A DNA stretch of 64,000 nt, from assembly GCA_023362775.1 (NCBI GenBank), contig JALMGJ010000008.1, positions 38,552,501-38,616,500 on the forward strand. The letters are read 5' to 3'. Both the position numbers and the translations under genes were made by a program. The first letter of the stretch is position 1, and each line of letters begins with the position of its first letter. Positions 44,401 through 50,889 of the stretch are shown piece by piece. Below the pieces are notes generated by a model. It did not search any database. It saw only the letters and a list, made by a program, of their open reading frames with translations, and was not told the DNA's origin. The DNA is from Charina bottae. Lineage: Eukaryota > Chordata > Lepidosauria > Squamata > Charinaidae.

Positions 44401-47145
44401 CCATTGAGATTATATTTTAAATTGTATTTATATCTGTATTGGAGAAGTCGGACGCCATCTTTCTTTTCCATTTCCTATCTAACTTTACTTTTATAGTTTT
44501 TTCTCTTTTCTTTAGCTCTATCGTCTTGCTTTCCTATATTTTCAGTTTTGCATTTTAACTATATATTTTGAAATTTAATAAAGTTCTTATTAAAAAAAAG
44601 ATTTATCCAACTGAACTCACTTGCTATGGTCACTTGAATTTGCCACCAATAAAATGGGTTGAAAAGTGCATCAGATTTTTACACAACTTGCAAATGCCAC
44701 TGGTCACTGTCAGTTTAAGGGGGGAAACTACTTTATTACAAGCTAAGACAACTTAAGCCTGTCTGACTCTGGGGATGAAGAAAAGATGAAGGAAAATAAC
44801 AAAGATGACCTTGCCAAGGTACCATAGTTAGATGCAAGTGTGGAAAGTTCCTGTATGCACAGTATCTCAAACACAAGTGTACTAGAGTTTCTCAAATACT
44901 GTATCTCCACTCCACAAATCAGCACCACAATCCAAACTAAAAAGCCATTCATAAAGGTTGGGGGAATACGCAGGGCAACCTTTAAGACGGGATGTAACTG
45001 GAAGAAGAAAGGTAAGGGCTCTATAGATCTCACCTAATTCACAGTATATGGCAAAATTAAATAAAATCTAGCTTATTTATCTAGACCAGGCTGTTTTATG
45101 AAAGTTTATCAGTGGAACTGATTTTAACATAAACACGGCAAGGCTCTGGATGCATGAATACAATCCATCCTACAGTTTTACATCCATCTGCATCCACAAG
45201 CCTACTTCAGTATCTCAATGAGACTCTGGAAGCTTGTTACCAGAACTTCACCATAAACTTCTCTGATTTGACAACTTGACTAAAGATATATTTGTGATAT
45301 GTACTAGATTACATTTTCAGAATGCCATGGTCCAAGAGGCTTTGTCAGCGACAATAGCTGAAGAATAGTTGAAATAGGGGAGATCTGATTACTCAGCCAT
45401 TTAAAAAATAAATCTATACAATAAAACTTAACACATCAGGGAGAACAATAGACCAGCCCTTCTCAGTTATAATTCTGTAAGCGCAGCAATTTAAAATATA
45501 TTTAAATATCCTAACCTATGACTTGACAACAGACCTCTAAAGCAGTGTACAATAAAAAAGGTAGCAAACCATTAGTGTTATATTATGGGACAGTAGTGGT
45601 GGCATTGAGACAAAGCTATCCACTCCCCAGCGATAAGGTTCAGAATGATGCTAGTGTCATTCCAATGGCTATAGAGGAACATAGCACTATGAATACTGAT
45701 CATTTGCATTTTACCTGCAACCAGAAGTGAAACAATTCAAAGGTTTAACTATACTTAGTGTTGGTAAGAAACAGACTTGCATATGGACGCTGCATCTTAC
45801 CTCAAAATCCTTTTATCACCAAAACTTGAACATAGAAAGCCTTCCTGAAGTTAGAAAATTTAAATGCAGATGCCCTGTTTCTTAAGATGCATCTAGCAAG
45901 CTATGATCATTGAATACATCAACAGCAATAAAAAGTCTATCAAATAATTAGTGGAAAAACAGCATATCAAATAATATATGTATAGATTCTAGTTCATATT
46001 AAAAAGCAGCATAGGATCTCTTCATCCTCCATTACTTTTTATTCCTAGTAGTAATTAAATTGTCAAAGAATAATGGATTCGTCTATTTCCATTTCTAATT
46101 CCAATTATATTAGAAGAATGCTGCAGTTTGGGAGAGTATATATACTACTTAAACATATTTAAAATCTTATCATTATAACTATAATTTCATTGATGCAGCT
46201 ACTTTATTTTATGTAGTGCTGGCTTTATTTTTCTTCTTTTTAAGCAAAAGAACTATACATAATTGTGAAAGCTGATGGTGCTCTTTTTAAAAACATGTCT
46301 ATTCAAACGTAAGGAATGGCCTTAGAAAATATGCCAATCCATCCTCCCAAATAGTCGCAAAATTCAATGCAAAATGTTCTTAGGTGTTTTAAAATCACTT
46401 TAAGGCTCTTAAAATATTATGTTTCCAGTCATGTTAGACCTTGAACTGAGTGCCTGTAACACAGAATATGTGTATACTGATATATAGTAAATGCAGTATC
46501 TGTTTTTCTTCTTTCAGCTATACAAAGTCCATAAAGTAATAAGCTGACTGTTTACATCCTACAAGCCAGCAAATACCTTGAACAAGGGGAGGAGTGATAT
46601 AAGAGCAGCCTCCTACATAGAGTGCAGACTGCAGGTAGAGAGGAAATGGCCTCTTACCGCAGAACTGGGAAAAGCAGAACTGCTACATTTTTAAGCTTAA
46701 CCAATTCCCATTTTATAGTCAAGTGATAACGACAGAAAATGAAAAATAGTGACTCTGATATTATCAAACAATCACTTCAATAAAATCCATCAAATGCAGA
46801 AGGGCAGAAAAAAACTTCCTAAGAGGGAAGGCATGGAAAACAAACACCACCCCCAAATACATTACGCCAGCATATCTTGAAAGGTGATGCTGTAATTGAC
46901 CAAAAGAGGACAGGGCGAAAAAACACGCATCAGTCTCTCCTCCTTCAAAAACGAGGGGAAGCACATTACAAGCAACGAAGAAGGACTGTGAATCTGGTTG
47001 AGAAACGAGAACTCCCACAATCTCTCTGGCTGCATACCTGGAGACAGGAAGAAGGCACTGGAGGCTCATTCAGACTTACCTTGTCACCAACACTTTCCTT
47101 TTCGTGGTCTCCCCCAGCTCCTCGCCTCCGTAGCTCCGACGACAT
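15855..47145 (-). CDS. CDS1: CDP-diacylglycerol synthase 1 (CDS1), complete, 13 coding exons
   Basis: Exons in order of transcription: 47145-47080, 32304-32177, 30537-30441, 30073-29976, 29473-29334, 27325-27267, 26169-26087, 24490-24403, 22596-22528, 21224-21072, 20151-20032, 19349-19246, 15984-15855. Joined they give 1,335 bp, 444 aa plus stop, against about 461 aa in mammals. The enzyme converts phosphatidic acid and CTP to CDP-diacylglycerol in the ER membrane, feeding phosphatidylinositol resynthesis. Evidence: [20 protein letters not shown] after a short acidic N-terminus, several hydrophobic segments ([29 protein letters not shown]), and the family signature [12 protein letters not shown]...[10 protein letters not shown] at residues 358-384. 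CDS2 is the alternative paralog. The CECEP-type insert [13 protein letters not shown] and the WDFY3 neighbour favour CDS1. All borders are GT/AG. Confidence 0.96.
16040..16665 (-). mobile_element. L2-type LINE, 3' fragment
   Basis: Minus-strand translation gives [34 protein letters not shown] and [12 protein letters not shown], the C-terminal reverse transcriptase region shared with the better copies at 22.9 and 56.2 kb. The 3' end (16040-16100) has the GACTCTGGGCAGCT-type tail. The frame is broken repeatedly, so it is old. Confidence 0.85.
18180..18870 (-). mobile_element. Old L2-type LINE fragment interrupted by a SINE
   Basis: The stretches 18220-18345 (AAGCTATATAGGATTTCATA) and 18706-18830 (CTGGCAACCAGTGCAGCTCC) match the minus-strand form of the L2-type 3' coding region seen at 56.65-56.72 kb. 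The SINE at 18361-18705 lies between them. Borders are approximate. Confidence 0.6.
18361..18705 (+). mobile_element. tRNA-derived SINE, copy A, with internal 101-bp duplication
   Basis: Starts GAGCCACTTTGGTCTAGTAG with an A-box-like TGGTCTAGTAG and a B-box-like AGTTCTAGTCC. A core reading GGGTGACCTTGGGCCAGTCA follows. The segment from 18398 is repeated from 18499 (period 101 bp), so box B and the core occur twice. The tail GCCGCCTTGAGTTATT, GGCGGGATAATAAATAAA resembles the L2-type LINE 3' end. It is likely mobilised by that LINE. Confidence 0.8.
19246..19349 (-). CDS. CDS1: CDS1 exon 12 (catalytic signature, second half)
   Basis: Acceptor ttctctttaag and donor ATAAG|GTATGT. Encodes [20 protein letters not shown] and [13 protein letters not shown]. 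It carries the K-D, H-G-G and D-R-x-D residues of the CDP-alcohol synthase signature. Confidence 0.97.
19350..20031 (-). other. CDS1: CDS1 intron 11 with octamer minisatellite
   Basis: A 682-bp intron, nearly half of which is the 57-bp repeat described at 19516-19800. The rest is AT-rich and unassigned. Confidence 0.85.
19516..19800. repeat. 57-bp minisatellite carrying inverted ATGCAAAT octamers
   Basis: Perfect octamers ATGCAAAT (19553, 19609, 19666) and the complement ATTTGCAT (19586, 19643, 19700, 19753) alternate with spacings of 33-34 and 23 bp, giving a period of 56-57 bp. A one-mismatch octamer lies at 19524. Each unit also shares TGTATCAATTTAT-like and CATAATG words. Units are diverged, so it is not a recent expansion. 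Such octamers are recognition sites for POU-domain factors. Any function is inference. Confidence 0.85.
20032..20151 (-). CDS. CDS1: CDS1 exon 11
   Basis: A 120-bp, phase-0 exon encoding [20 protein letters not shown] and [16 protein letters not shown], the first half of the family signature. Donor AAG|GTGAGT. Confidence 0.97.
20152..21071 (-). other. CDS1: CDS1 intron 10, nothing recognised
   Basis: A 920-bp intron without a recognisable repeat, RNA gene or ORF. Confidence 0.7.
21072..21224 (-). CDS. CDS1: CDS1 exon 10
   Basis: A 153-bp exon encoding [33 protein letters not shown] and [13 protein letters not shown], a lumenal/cytosolic loop characteristic of animal CDS1/CDS2. Donor AAAG|GTAAGT. 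Confidence 0.97.
21225..22527 (-). other. CDS1: CDS1 intron 9, nothing recognised
   Basis: A 1.3-kb AT-rich intron. I see no repeat family or RNA gene in it. Confidence 0.7.
22528..22596 (-). CDS. CDS1: CDS1 exon 9
   Basis: A 69-bp exon encoding [20 protein letters not shown], the conserved SPKKTWEG motif and the start of a membrane segment. Donor ATT|GTAAGT. Confidence 0.97.
22597..24402 (-). other. CDS1: CDS1 intron 8 with an L2-type LINE
   Basis: A 1.8-kb intron. An L2-type LINE fragment fills 22955-23945 in the same orientation as CDS1. The remainder is AT-rich and unassigned. Confidence 0.8.
22955..23945 (-). mobile_element. L2-type LINE fragment with reverse transcriptase core
   Basis: Minus-strand frames show [29 protein letters not shown], the catalytic [21 protein letters not shown], then after a frame break [17 protein letters not shown] and [19 protein letters not shown]. 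Compared with the near-complete copy at 56.2-59.2 kb it lacks the endonuclease and the extreme 3' tail. Confidence 0.9.
24403..24490 (-). CDS. CDS1: CDS1 exon 8
   Basis: An 88-bp exon encoding [20 protein letters not shown] and FGRTPLIK. Donor AAG|GTAAAT. The cysteine usual in ICND is a tryptophan here (IWND). Confidence 0.96.
24491..26086 (-). other. CDS1: CDS1 intron 7 with a hairpin MITE
   Basis: A 1.6-kb intron. It contains a 93-bp hairpin MITE at 25296-25388. The remaining sequence shows nothing I recognise. Confidence 0.75.
25288..25396. mobile_element. Hairpin MITE, copy 2, perfect 8-bp target duplication
   Basis: The element 25296-25388 is flanked by ctttatac on both sides (25288-25295, 25389-25396). 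Terminal inverted repeats are CGGTGTTTCTCAACC and GGTTGAGAAACACTG. The two arms (TTGGCAACTTTAAGATGTGT and its complement) pair almost completely. Confidence 0.9.
26087..26169 (-). CDS. CDS1: CDS1 exon 7
   Basis: An 83-bp exon encoding [20 protein letters not shown] and NLFEGMI. Donor TCTG|GTAAGG. Confidence 0.97.
26170..27266 (-). other. CDS1: CDS1 intron 6, nothing recognised
   Basis: A 1.1-kb AT-rich intron with no repeat or RNA gene that I can identify. Confidence 0.7.
27267..27325 (-). CDS. CDS1: CDS1 exon 6
   Basis: A 59-bp exon encoding [19 protein letters not shown]. Acceptor tttgtatag, donor CATG|GTATGT. Confidence 0.96.
27326..29333 (-). other. CDS1: CDS1 intron 5, nothing recognised
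   Basis: A 2.0-kb intron. An open frame at 28860-29351 on the plus strand runs into exon 5 antisense and resembles no family I know. I treat it as chance. No repeat family was recognised. Confidence 0.65.
29334..29473 (-). CDS. CDS1: CDS1 exon 5
   Basis: A 140-bp exon encoding [40 protein letters not shown] and FTLYLAG: membrane segment, loop, and the start of another membrane segment. Donor GCAG|GTAACA. Confidence 0.97.
29474..29975 (-). other. CDS1: CDS1 intron 4, nothing recognised
   Basis: A 502-bp AT-rich intron without recognisable features. Confidence 0.7.
29976..30073 (-). CDS. CDS1: CDS1 exon 4
   Basis: A 98-bp exon encoding [20 protein letters not shown] and [13 protein letters not shown]. 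Donor GCTG|GTAAGT. Confidence 0.97.
30074..30440 (-). other. CDS1: CDS1 intron 3, nothing recognised
   Basis: A 367-bp intron with no recognisable features. Confidence 0.7.
30441..30537 (-). CDS. CDS1: CDS1 exon 3 (first membrane segment)
   Basis: A 97-bp exon encoding [20 protein letters not shown] and [12 protein letters not shown], the first transmembrane region. Donor CTT|GTAAGT. Confidence 0.97.
30538..32176 (-). other. CDS1: CDS1 intron 2 with an L1-type LINE
   Basis: A 1.6-kb intron, mostly occupied by an L1-type 3' fragment in antisense orientation (30605-31814). The remaining 360 bp next to exon 2 are AT-rich and unassigned. Confidence 0.8.
30605..31814 (+). mobile_element. L1-type LINE, 3' half of ORF2
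   Basis: One plus-strand frame from about 30622 to 31692 is broken only by a TAA at 31213-31215. It encodes the C-terminal region of an L1-type ORF2: [32 protein letters not shown], the cysteine-containing [17 protein letters not shown], and [17 protein letters not shown]. An AT-rich 3'UTR and an A-rich tail (31792-31814) follow. The endonuclease and catalytic reverse transcriptase regions are absent. It lies antisense to CDS1. Confidence 0.88.
32177..32304 (-). CDS. CDS1: CDS1 exon 2 (acidic N-terminus)
   Basis: A 128-bp exon encoding [20 protein letters not shown] and [15 protein letters not shown]. Acceptor ctgttttag, donor CCAG|GTATGA. It is the cytosolic tail before the first membrane segment. 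Confidence 0.96.
32526..32604. repeat. Intronic duplicated segment, copy 1
   Basis: About 79 bp, nearly identical to 34057-34135, 1.5 kb away in the same orientation. The shared core includes ACAACAAATAATCTTAACTT and ACAGCCAGGAGTTGCTTCAA. Confidence 0.8.
33195..33390 (-). mobile_element. Old CR1/L2-like LINE tail
   Basis: The minus strand reads as a LINE 3' end, with a (AAATAAAT)-like terminus and a preceding GGGCACCTTAGAAAT-type block. It is short and decayed. The assignment rests on resemblance only. Confidence 0.4.
34057..34135. repeat. Intronic duplicated segment, copy 2
   Basis: Partner of 32526-32604 with few differences. It is followed by AATATTAAATAGCACTAA, which resembles 32786-32808, suggesting a larger duplication with an internal loss of about 180 bp. 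Confidence 0.75.
34362..35024 (+). mobile_element. L2-type LINE, 3' fragment with complete tail
   Basis: The plus strand encodes [36 protein letters not shown] and [21 protein letters not shown] 3'UTR then ends in CCGCCAAGAGTCCCCTG, GGGGGAGATGGGCGGTGATA and an (AAAT)n run. The reading frame is broken at several places. It abuts the RTE-like LINE that hosts the copia element. Confidence 0.88.
35025..35078 (+). mobile_element. RTE-like LINE, part left of the copia insertion
   Basis: A short segment that reads in the same frame into the sequence at 41616 once the copia element and one copy of CAACA are removed. It lies just ahead of the YADD region. The 5' end is cut off by the L2-type tail. 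Confidence 0.6.
35079..35572 (+). repeat. 5' LTR of the copia element
   Basis: 494 bp, TG...CA ends. It contains TTTAAAAG and a poly(A)-like AAAATAAAAAGC near 35480. By eye it differs from the 3' LTR at one T-run length (near 35089) and one C/T site in GTAAACAGCTTATG. Confidence 0.95.
35576..35591 (+). promoter_or_regulatory. Primer binding site, internal initiator-tRNA type (candidate)
   Basis: GGTTCTGGCCCCAGCA lies three bases after the 5' LTR. It matches the complement of the anticodon arm of vertebrate initiator tRNA-Met (GGTTATGGGCCCAGCA) at 14 of 16 positions. Drosophila copia uses this kind of half-tRNA priming. The usual 3'-end PBS (TGGTATCAGAGC type) is absent. Confidence 0.6.
38346..38446 (+). 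mobile_element. L2-type LINE tail inserted in copia reverse transcriptase
   Basis: About 100 bp: CCGCCCAGAGTCCCCTCCGG, GGGGAGATGGGCGGTGATAT and a long (AAAT)n run, the same tail as at 34927-35024. It interrupts the copia frame between LVAKGFAQR and [10 protein letters not shown]. It is an extreme 5' truncation. The target duplication is at most a few A residues and cannot be set exactly. Confidence 0.85.
38881..40237 (+). mobile_element. 1.3-kb L1-type non-autonomous element nested in copia
   Basis: The insert 38900-40218 (1,319 bp) is flanked by a perfect 19-bp duplication, gaaatgtcttggagcagtt (38881-38899, 40219-40237). It ends with AATTCAATAAAACTTATG and an A-run. The 5' part has a short frame ([18 protein letters not shown] and a coiled-coil-like stretch) that resembles the start of an L1 ORF1. 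No reverse transcriptase is present. The 3' 160 bp resemble the tails at 44430-44598 and 63569-63924. I read it as an internally deleted or ORF1-only L1 relative moved by an L1 machinery. Confidence 0.85.
41103..41117 (+). promoter_or_regulatory. Polypurine tract of copia element
   Basis: AAAAAAGGGGAG lies immediately before the 3' LTR. It is the expected primer site for plus-strand synthesis. Confidence 0.85.
41118..41610 (+). repeat. 3' LTR of the copia element
   Basis: 493 bp, TG...CA ends, followed by the target duplication caaca. About 99.6-99.8% identical to the 5' LTR by eye. Confidence 0.95.
41616..42660 (+). mobile_element. RTE-like LINE, reverse transcriptase C-terminal part (right of copia)
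   Basis: A frame runs through [20 protein letters not shown] (catalytic YADD), [20 protein letters not shown], a TGA at 41950-41952, then [55 protein letters not shown] and a terminal [17 protein letters not shown] zinc-finger-like motif before the stop at 42607-42609. A short 3' end (TACTCGGCTACGAGTGATC) follows. The architecture is like the RTE/RTEX group but differs from BovB. Clade assignment is tentative. A second 3' end of the same family is at 52508-52625. Confidence 0.85.
42661..44429. other. CDS1 intron 1 stretch, nothing recognised
   Basis: About 1.8 kb of AT-rich intronic sequence. I see no coding frame, RNA gene or recognisable repeat. Confidence 0.6.
44430..44598 (+). mobile_element. 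L1-type 3'UTR fragment
   Basis: T/C-rich 3'UTR ending TATATTTTGAAATTTAATAA and an A-run (44590-44598). It resembles the tail of the nested element at 40060-40218. The 5' border is approximate, and I found no clear target duplication. Confidence 0.65.
44599..47079. other. CDS1 intron 1, proximal part, nothing recognised
   Basis: About 2.5 kb next to exon 1. The composition is AT-rich up to about 46.8 kb. No repeat or RNA gene was recognised. Confidence 0.6.
47080..47145 (-). CDS. CDS1: CDS1 exon 1 (start codon)
   Basis: ATG at 47145-47143 (context CCGAAATGT, purine at -3). Encodes [20 protein letters not shown] then DK, with donor ACAAG|GTAAGT. An in-frame extension upstream begins with TTG, not ATG, so I reject it. 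The N-terminus is about 17 residues shorter than mammalian CDS1; the GGDHE and ESxxDK words anchor the alignment. Confidence 0.9.
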
Positions 47146-47849
47146 TTCGGAAGACAATAAAGCAGCAGCAAGGGCACAAGGAAGCAATACGAAGATGTGT
47201 AGGGTGGCAACCGTCTTACAGCTGAGCTATGACAGATCTTATTCCAAAGGTTAGGCCTCTAGTACATTTTATATCCCAGGTGCCACCTAGGAAGAAACCT
47301 GTCAGCAGTGAAAAATCCTATTTCCTCTGTACGAAACAGAGCACCTGAAATCACTTCTCTCCTGCAAAAGAACAGAGCGAGTCTGGAAGTCTCTCTTTTC
47401 GCAGACTAAGCCTTAAGAGACAGCATTTCGGAAGGCGTCCTGGAGGTCTCTCAGTTCTTCACGTCCCAGTTGGAGGGCCCGTCAAATTGGCGGAAAACCC
47501 TCATTCAGAAAAACGTCTGCAAGAGTTCTTTTTTGCCAATCCTTCATGGAAGGGAGAAGATTGGCTGCTTCCCACAGGGAAGGGAAAGAATTAAAAAAAA
47601 AATAAGTATCAACCTAACACCACCACCCCCAAATGCAAAAAGCCTTTCCACACAGCAGGGACTGACTGACGGGGGAGCCACCCCAGTCCTGGCTGAAAGA
47701 ATAATAACAAATCCAATCTTCCAACCTTTTCCTGAGAGGGTGGGGAGCAGAAAATTAGGACAGGAAATAAGAGGTCCCTTTTTCACTTCGGAGGAAGTCG
47801 GGGTCTCTAAGAAAACTGACCATCTGACCACCTCTCTCCAGGCAGGAAG
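47146..47849 (-). other. CDS1: CDS1 5' flank / probable 5'UTR
   Basis: Mixed-composition sequence between the start codon and the CpG-rich region. It would be a long 5'UTR or contain a 5'UTR intron if transcription starts in the island. No further ATG in the CDS1 frame precedes 47145 closely. Confidence 0.5.
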
Positions 47850-48600
47850 GGCTCCTCACGCCCCCAGACTTGCCCCCTCACTCCCACCTCCCCAACGTAA
47901 GGTTCATCTACCCCAGCTGCCTCCCCCCTTGATAAAACCCCACAATCCCAGAGCTACGGAACACAAGCCTCCCCTCCGCACCTCCCCATGCTTTCCAGAG
48001 AGACGCCCCTCAAAAGGCCTCTCAGAAGGAGGGGTAGCCAAAGCCCCTCGCCCCCTCTGCCTGCCCCTTTCTGGAGGGTGGGAGGTCCAGCGACGCCCCC
48101 TCCCCCCCCGTGAAATCTTCCCCCGCGCCCCCCTCCCTCCCCCCCGAGAAAAAAAAAAACCCGCAGCGAGCGCGAAATCGAAGGGACGGTTGCCTGCGCG
48201 CGCACACGCTCCTGCCTCTGCTAAGCAACCCCTGCTTCTGGCGCTCCGCCGTTCGGCCCGTCGCGCGGCGGCCGGGCCACGCCCCCTCGTATGAGGCGCT
48301 AGCCCCGCCTCTTTCTCTTCCTCCCACTTGGAAAAGCCACCCTAGCCCAGGCGAGCGGGGCGCCCCTGCAGTTGCGCGATCGAAACTGGAGGGGGAGCGT
48401 GGGAACTTCGAAGTGCCTCCGCCGCGCGAGAGGGGGCGCGAGGCGGTTATTCCAAGAGCCGGGCGGGGGGATCCCATTATCCAGAGCGGGACGTCCTGCA
48501 GAGCCATGCTGCAAAGTTTTCTCTGGTTTGGGTGCTTGTCCTCCCGAGCCAGGGACAGCTGCAAAAGCAGATGCAGTGGAATCCGAATCCGACCCCGGCG
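47850..48600 (-). promoter_or_regulatory. CDS1: CpG-rich region, probable CDS1 promoter
   Basis: Strongly GC-rich, densest at 48100-48500 with many CG pairs (GCGCGCGCACACGC, CCGTCGCGCGGCGGCCGGGC). GC-box and CACCC-like sites occur (CCACGCCCCCT, CCCCGCCT). No TATA box is obvious. It lies about 0.9-1.3 kb upstream of the CDS1 start codon. Long open frames on both strands here follow from the high GC content and match nothing known to me. Confidence 0.7.
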
Positions 48601-48829
48601 CTTCAGATCCAACGGTATTGCTTCCCTTTGTCTCTGTTCATTTGTTGGGTTTGGATCAGGAATGATTTCTTCACCATCGCAGCGGCCACCCCAAATGTTA
48701 ATCTCTCCAGCTCCTATTCCATCTCCCAAGGCATAAAGTTAAGTCTCCTTCCAGCCAAGCTGGGCTCCTGGGGTCTTCCTCAGCACCTCCAGGGGTTTTC
48801 TTGACAACCTGTCATTGACTTCCACCATA

Positions 48830-48965
48830 TTTTTTCAACTTCCCCACCTAGCCTGGGATGCCTTGCTGGTCTCCAATCCAAGTATGAACCCTGGCTTGAC
48901 TGTGTTTAGTCTTCAGAAAGTCAGCTTGGTACAGTGCTGTCATCTGTTGAGTCAAGCCCTCATTA
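48830..48965 (-). mobile_element. 5S rRNA-derived SINE, copy 1
   Basis: The plus strand reads GGTCTCCAATCCAAGTATGA followed by CCTGGCTTGACTGTGTTTAG, a diverged complement of the 3' half of 5S rRNA (GGTCTCCCATCCAAGTACTA, CCCGACCCTGCTTAG). The SINE therefore points to the minus strand. Borders are approximate. 5S-derived SINEs are known in squamates. Confidence 0.55.
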
Positions 48966-49071
48966 GTTTAGACCAGTGTTTCTCAACCTTGGCAACTTTA
49001 AGATGTGTGGACTTCAACTCCCAGAATTCCCCAGCTTAAAGTTGCCAAGGTTGAGAAACACTGGTTTAGAG
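48966..49071. mobile_element. Hairpin MITE, copy 3
   Basis: The element 48974-49063 has ends CAGTGTTTCTCAACC and GGTTGAGAAACACTG. The flanking 8-mers gtttagac and gtttagag match at 7 of 8 positions. It forms a stem of about 40 bp and is the closest relative of copy 2 at 25296. Confidence 0.9.
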
Positions 49072-49399
49072 CTCCATAATTGGGGCTCAACCAGTGATTG
49101 GCCTGTGGAAAGCCTTCCTTAGAGCCCAAATCAAAGAAGGTACTAAACAATCGGCTAGAGAAGCATTTCTGAGTTGTCACAGCAATATTTTAAGGCACTG
49201 GCATAGATTACTGTGAGGATATCCAGAAAGCAAGTCCCAACTGAACCTTGAACATCTTCAAAGATGAGAGATATTGAGAAGAACTTGCCATTCTAATCAA
49301 AATGTCCCAAATACAAAATGTGTCCTTAAATTTCTTTGGTTGGCACCTATATTCTCTTTTCCCACACAATAAATAAGGTGGGTGGGTTTTCAGCATCTG
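49072..49399. other. Upstream of CDS1, nothing recognised
   Basis: About 330 bp of AT-rich sequence without an identifiable feature. Confidence 0.6.
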
Positions 49400-50640
49400 T
49401 GTCCATATTTCCTAGGTATTTCACTATCTGAAAACTGGTGTGCAGCATTTGGATCCAAAGTGGACAAGAGTACTTTGGATTTGGCATGGGCACCCCTTTT
49501 CTCTGTTGGATGCACAGAAGCCACATCACTATTCCAGGCTGAAGTTGCTGTGGAAGTCCTAATTTGGTGTCTGGGAGCCATAAAGGTCCGGATAGATAAA
49601 AGCAAGCTTAGACTTAATTCTTGAAAGATGGGGTTACTGTTTGTCCAGAAACATTGAAATGGCTCCAATGTTAGCTGTGGATGGGGCCACTCTTCCCCTT
49701 GAGGAGCTGGTCTCAACTTAAGAATCCTGTTGTGCTTTTCATTTCTGTTGGAAGTTTCCCCAGGCTGGGGGGGGGACTTTGCCCAGCTGTGGCTGGTGTG
49801 GCTGGACCAAAGGTCTTTCCAACATTGACTGACACCCTTCACATAGCTAGACTGCTGCAGTGCACTCTACATGGGGCTGCCTTTGAAAATGATTTGGAAG
49901 CTTCAGTTGGATAAAAGGGAGCAACCAGTTTACTAGCAGGGGAGAGCTGCTATGTGAATCTTATGCCCATTCTTCTATGGCTACATTGGTTGCCAATAGG
50001 CTCCAGGTCCAAGTTAGAATGCAGTTTTTGATCTTTAAAGCCTTACATGATTTGTTTCCAGGATATATTTGGGCAGCAGTCCCCAACCCACTAGTGGGCC
50101 GTGGCCTGTTACGAACTGGGCCGTGGGGCTCCCGCCTGCGAACTCCACCCCCTTCTGTGCAATTGGCTCCCGCCCGCAAGCCCCGCCCCGGTGCTTGTGA
50201 TTGGCTCCCGTCGACAAACCCCACCCCCCTGTGCACGCGATTGGCTCCTGCCCGCAAACCCTGCCCCCCGGTTCATGGAAATCCCAGAAATTCCGGTCTG
50301 CAGAAATCCTGGAAACCCCCCCCCCCGGTCCATGGAAAAATTGTCGTTTGAAACTGGTCCCTGGTGCCAAAAAGGTTGGGGACCCCTGCCTTAGGGACTA
50401 TCTGGGTGGGAGCTGTCCAATCTAGACATGCATTCAGGGAGGGGTCATTGAGATTCCCATCCCTGCATGAATACAAAGGAACATTGGCTCTGAAACAGGC
50501 CTTCTCTGTGGTGGCCCCTATGCTTTGGAATGCCTTGGCCACAGGGGACCCTCCCGATTAGTCTCCTGCAATTGGTTAAAACTGTTTATATGGGCAGGCA
50601 TTTGAGGGTTAGATGGTTTAGTTGAGTATGGGGGCAACCA
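49400..50640 (+). mobile_element. Old L2-type LINE fragment, split by a MITE
   Basis: A decayed plus-strand frame (WCLGAIKVRIDKSKLRLN) matches the segment before the PGKTEW motif in the better copies. CATGGGGCTGCCTTTGAAAA, TTGGTTGCCAATAGGCTCCA and AAACAGGCCTTCTCTGTGGT match the downstream part. A hAT-like MITE interrupts it at 50074-50388. Confidence 0.75.
50074..50388. mobile_element. hAT-like MITE, copy 3
   Basis: Ends CAGCAGTCCCCAACC and GGTTGGGGACCCCTG. The interior carries several GATTGGCTCC/CCCGCCC modules on the complementary strand and a run of C at about 50317-50327. The putative target duplication (tatttggg/ccttaggg) matches at only 5 of 8 positions, so it is old. Confidence 0.8.
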
Positions 50641-50800
50641 TTGTATTGTACAATGATTGTTCTTTTTAGTTCTTACTTTCTGTATATGTTAAACATCCAG
50701 GAGTCTGACCGAGGTAAGCAATATAAAAGTATTGTTAAATACGTAAATATTTTCTGGCCTTGCACAGTATGCACACAGGCTCAAGAAATACACATAGAGG

Positions 50801-50806
50801 TGGAGG

Positions 50807-50866
<60 letters not shown>

Positions 50867-50889
50867 AGGAGGAGGAGGAGGAGGAGGAA
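50801..50889. repeat. (GGAGCA)n/(GGA)n microsatellite
   Basis: Hexamer GGAGCA repeated about ten times, flanked by GGA triplets. It keeps frames open on both strands (Glu-Gln, Gly-Ala, Ala-Pro repeats) but there is no sign of a gene. Confidence 0.95.

Larger units (their letters stand above)
32305..47079 (-). other. CDS1: CDS1 intron 1 (14.8 kb), transposon-rich
   Basis: Contains, from low to high coordinate: a duplicated 79-bp segment (32526 and 34057), an old LINE tail (33195-33390), an L2-type fragment (34362-35024), an RTE-like LINE split by a Ty1/copia element (35025-42660), and an L1-type tail (44430-44598). In 42.7-44.4 kb and 44.6-47.0 kb I recognise nothing. Confidence 0.85.

Noticed and set aside
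47146..47187. Upstream extension of CDS1 exon 1
   Set aside because: The extended frame begins with TTG, not ATG. The ATG at 47145 has a purine at -3, and the following peptide aligns with the family N-terminus.
47470..48294. 274-codon plus-strand frame in the CpG-rich region
   Set aside because: Pro/Arg-rich frame of the kind expected from high GC. No recognisable domain. Opposing frames are equally long.
48022..48729. 235-codon minus-strand frame upstream of CDS1
   Set aside because: Same GC effect. It shows Gly/Arg-rich low complexity and no family resemblance. It could only matter as an upstream exon, for which there is no splice evidence.
49390..49842. 150-codon minus-strand frame
   Set aside because: The plus strand shows decayed L2-type coding sequence. 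The minus frame is its shadow.
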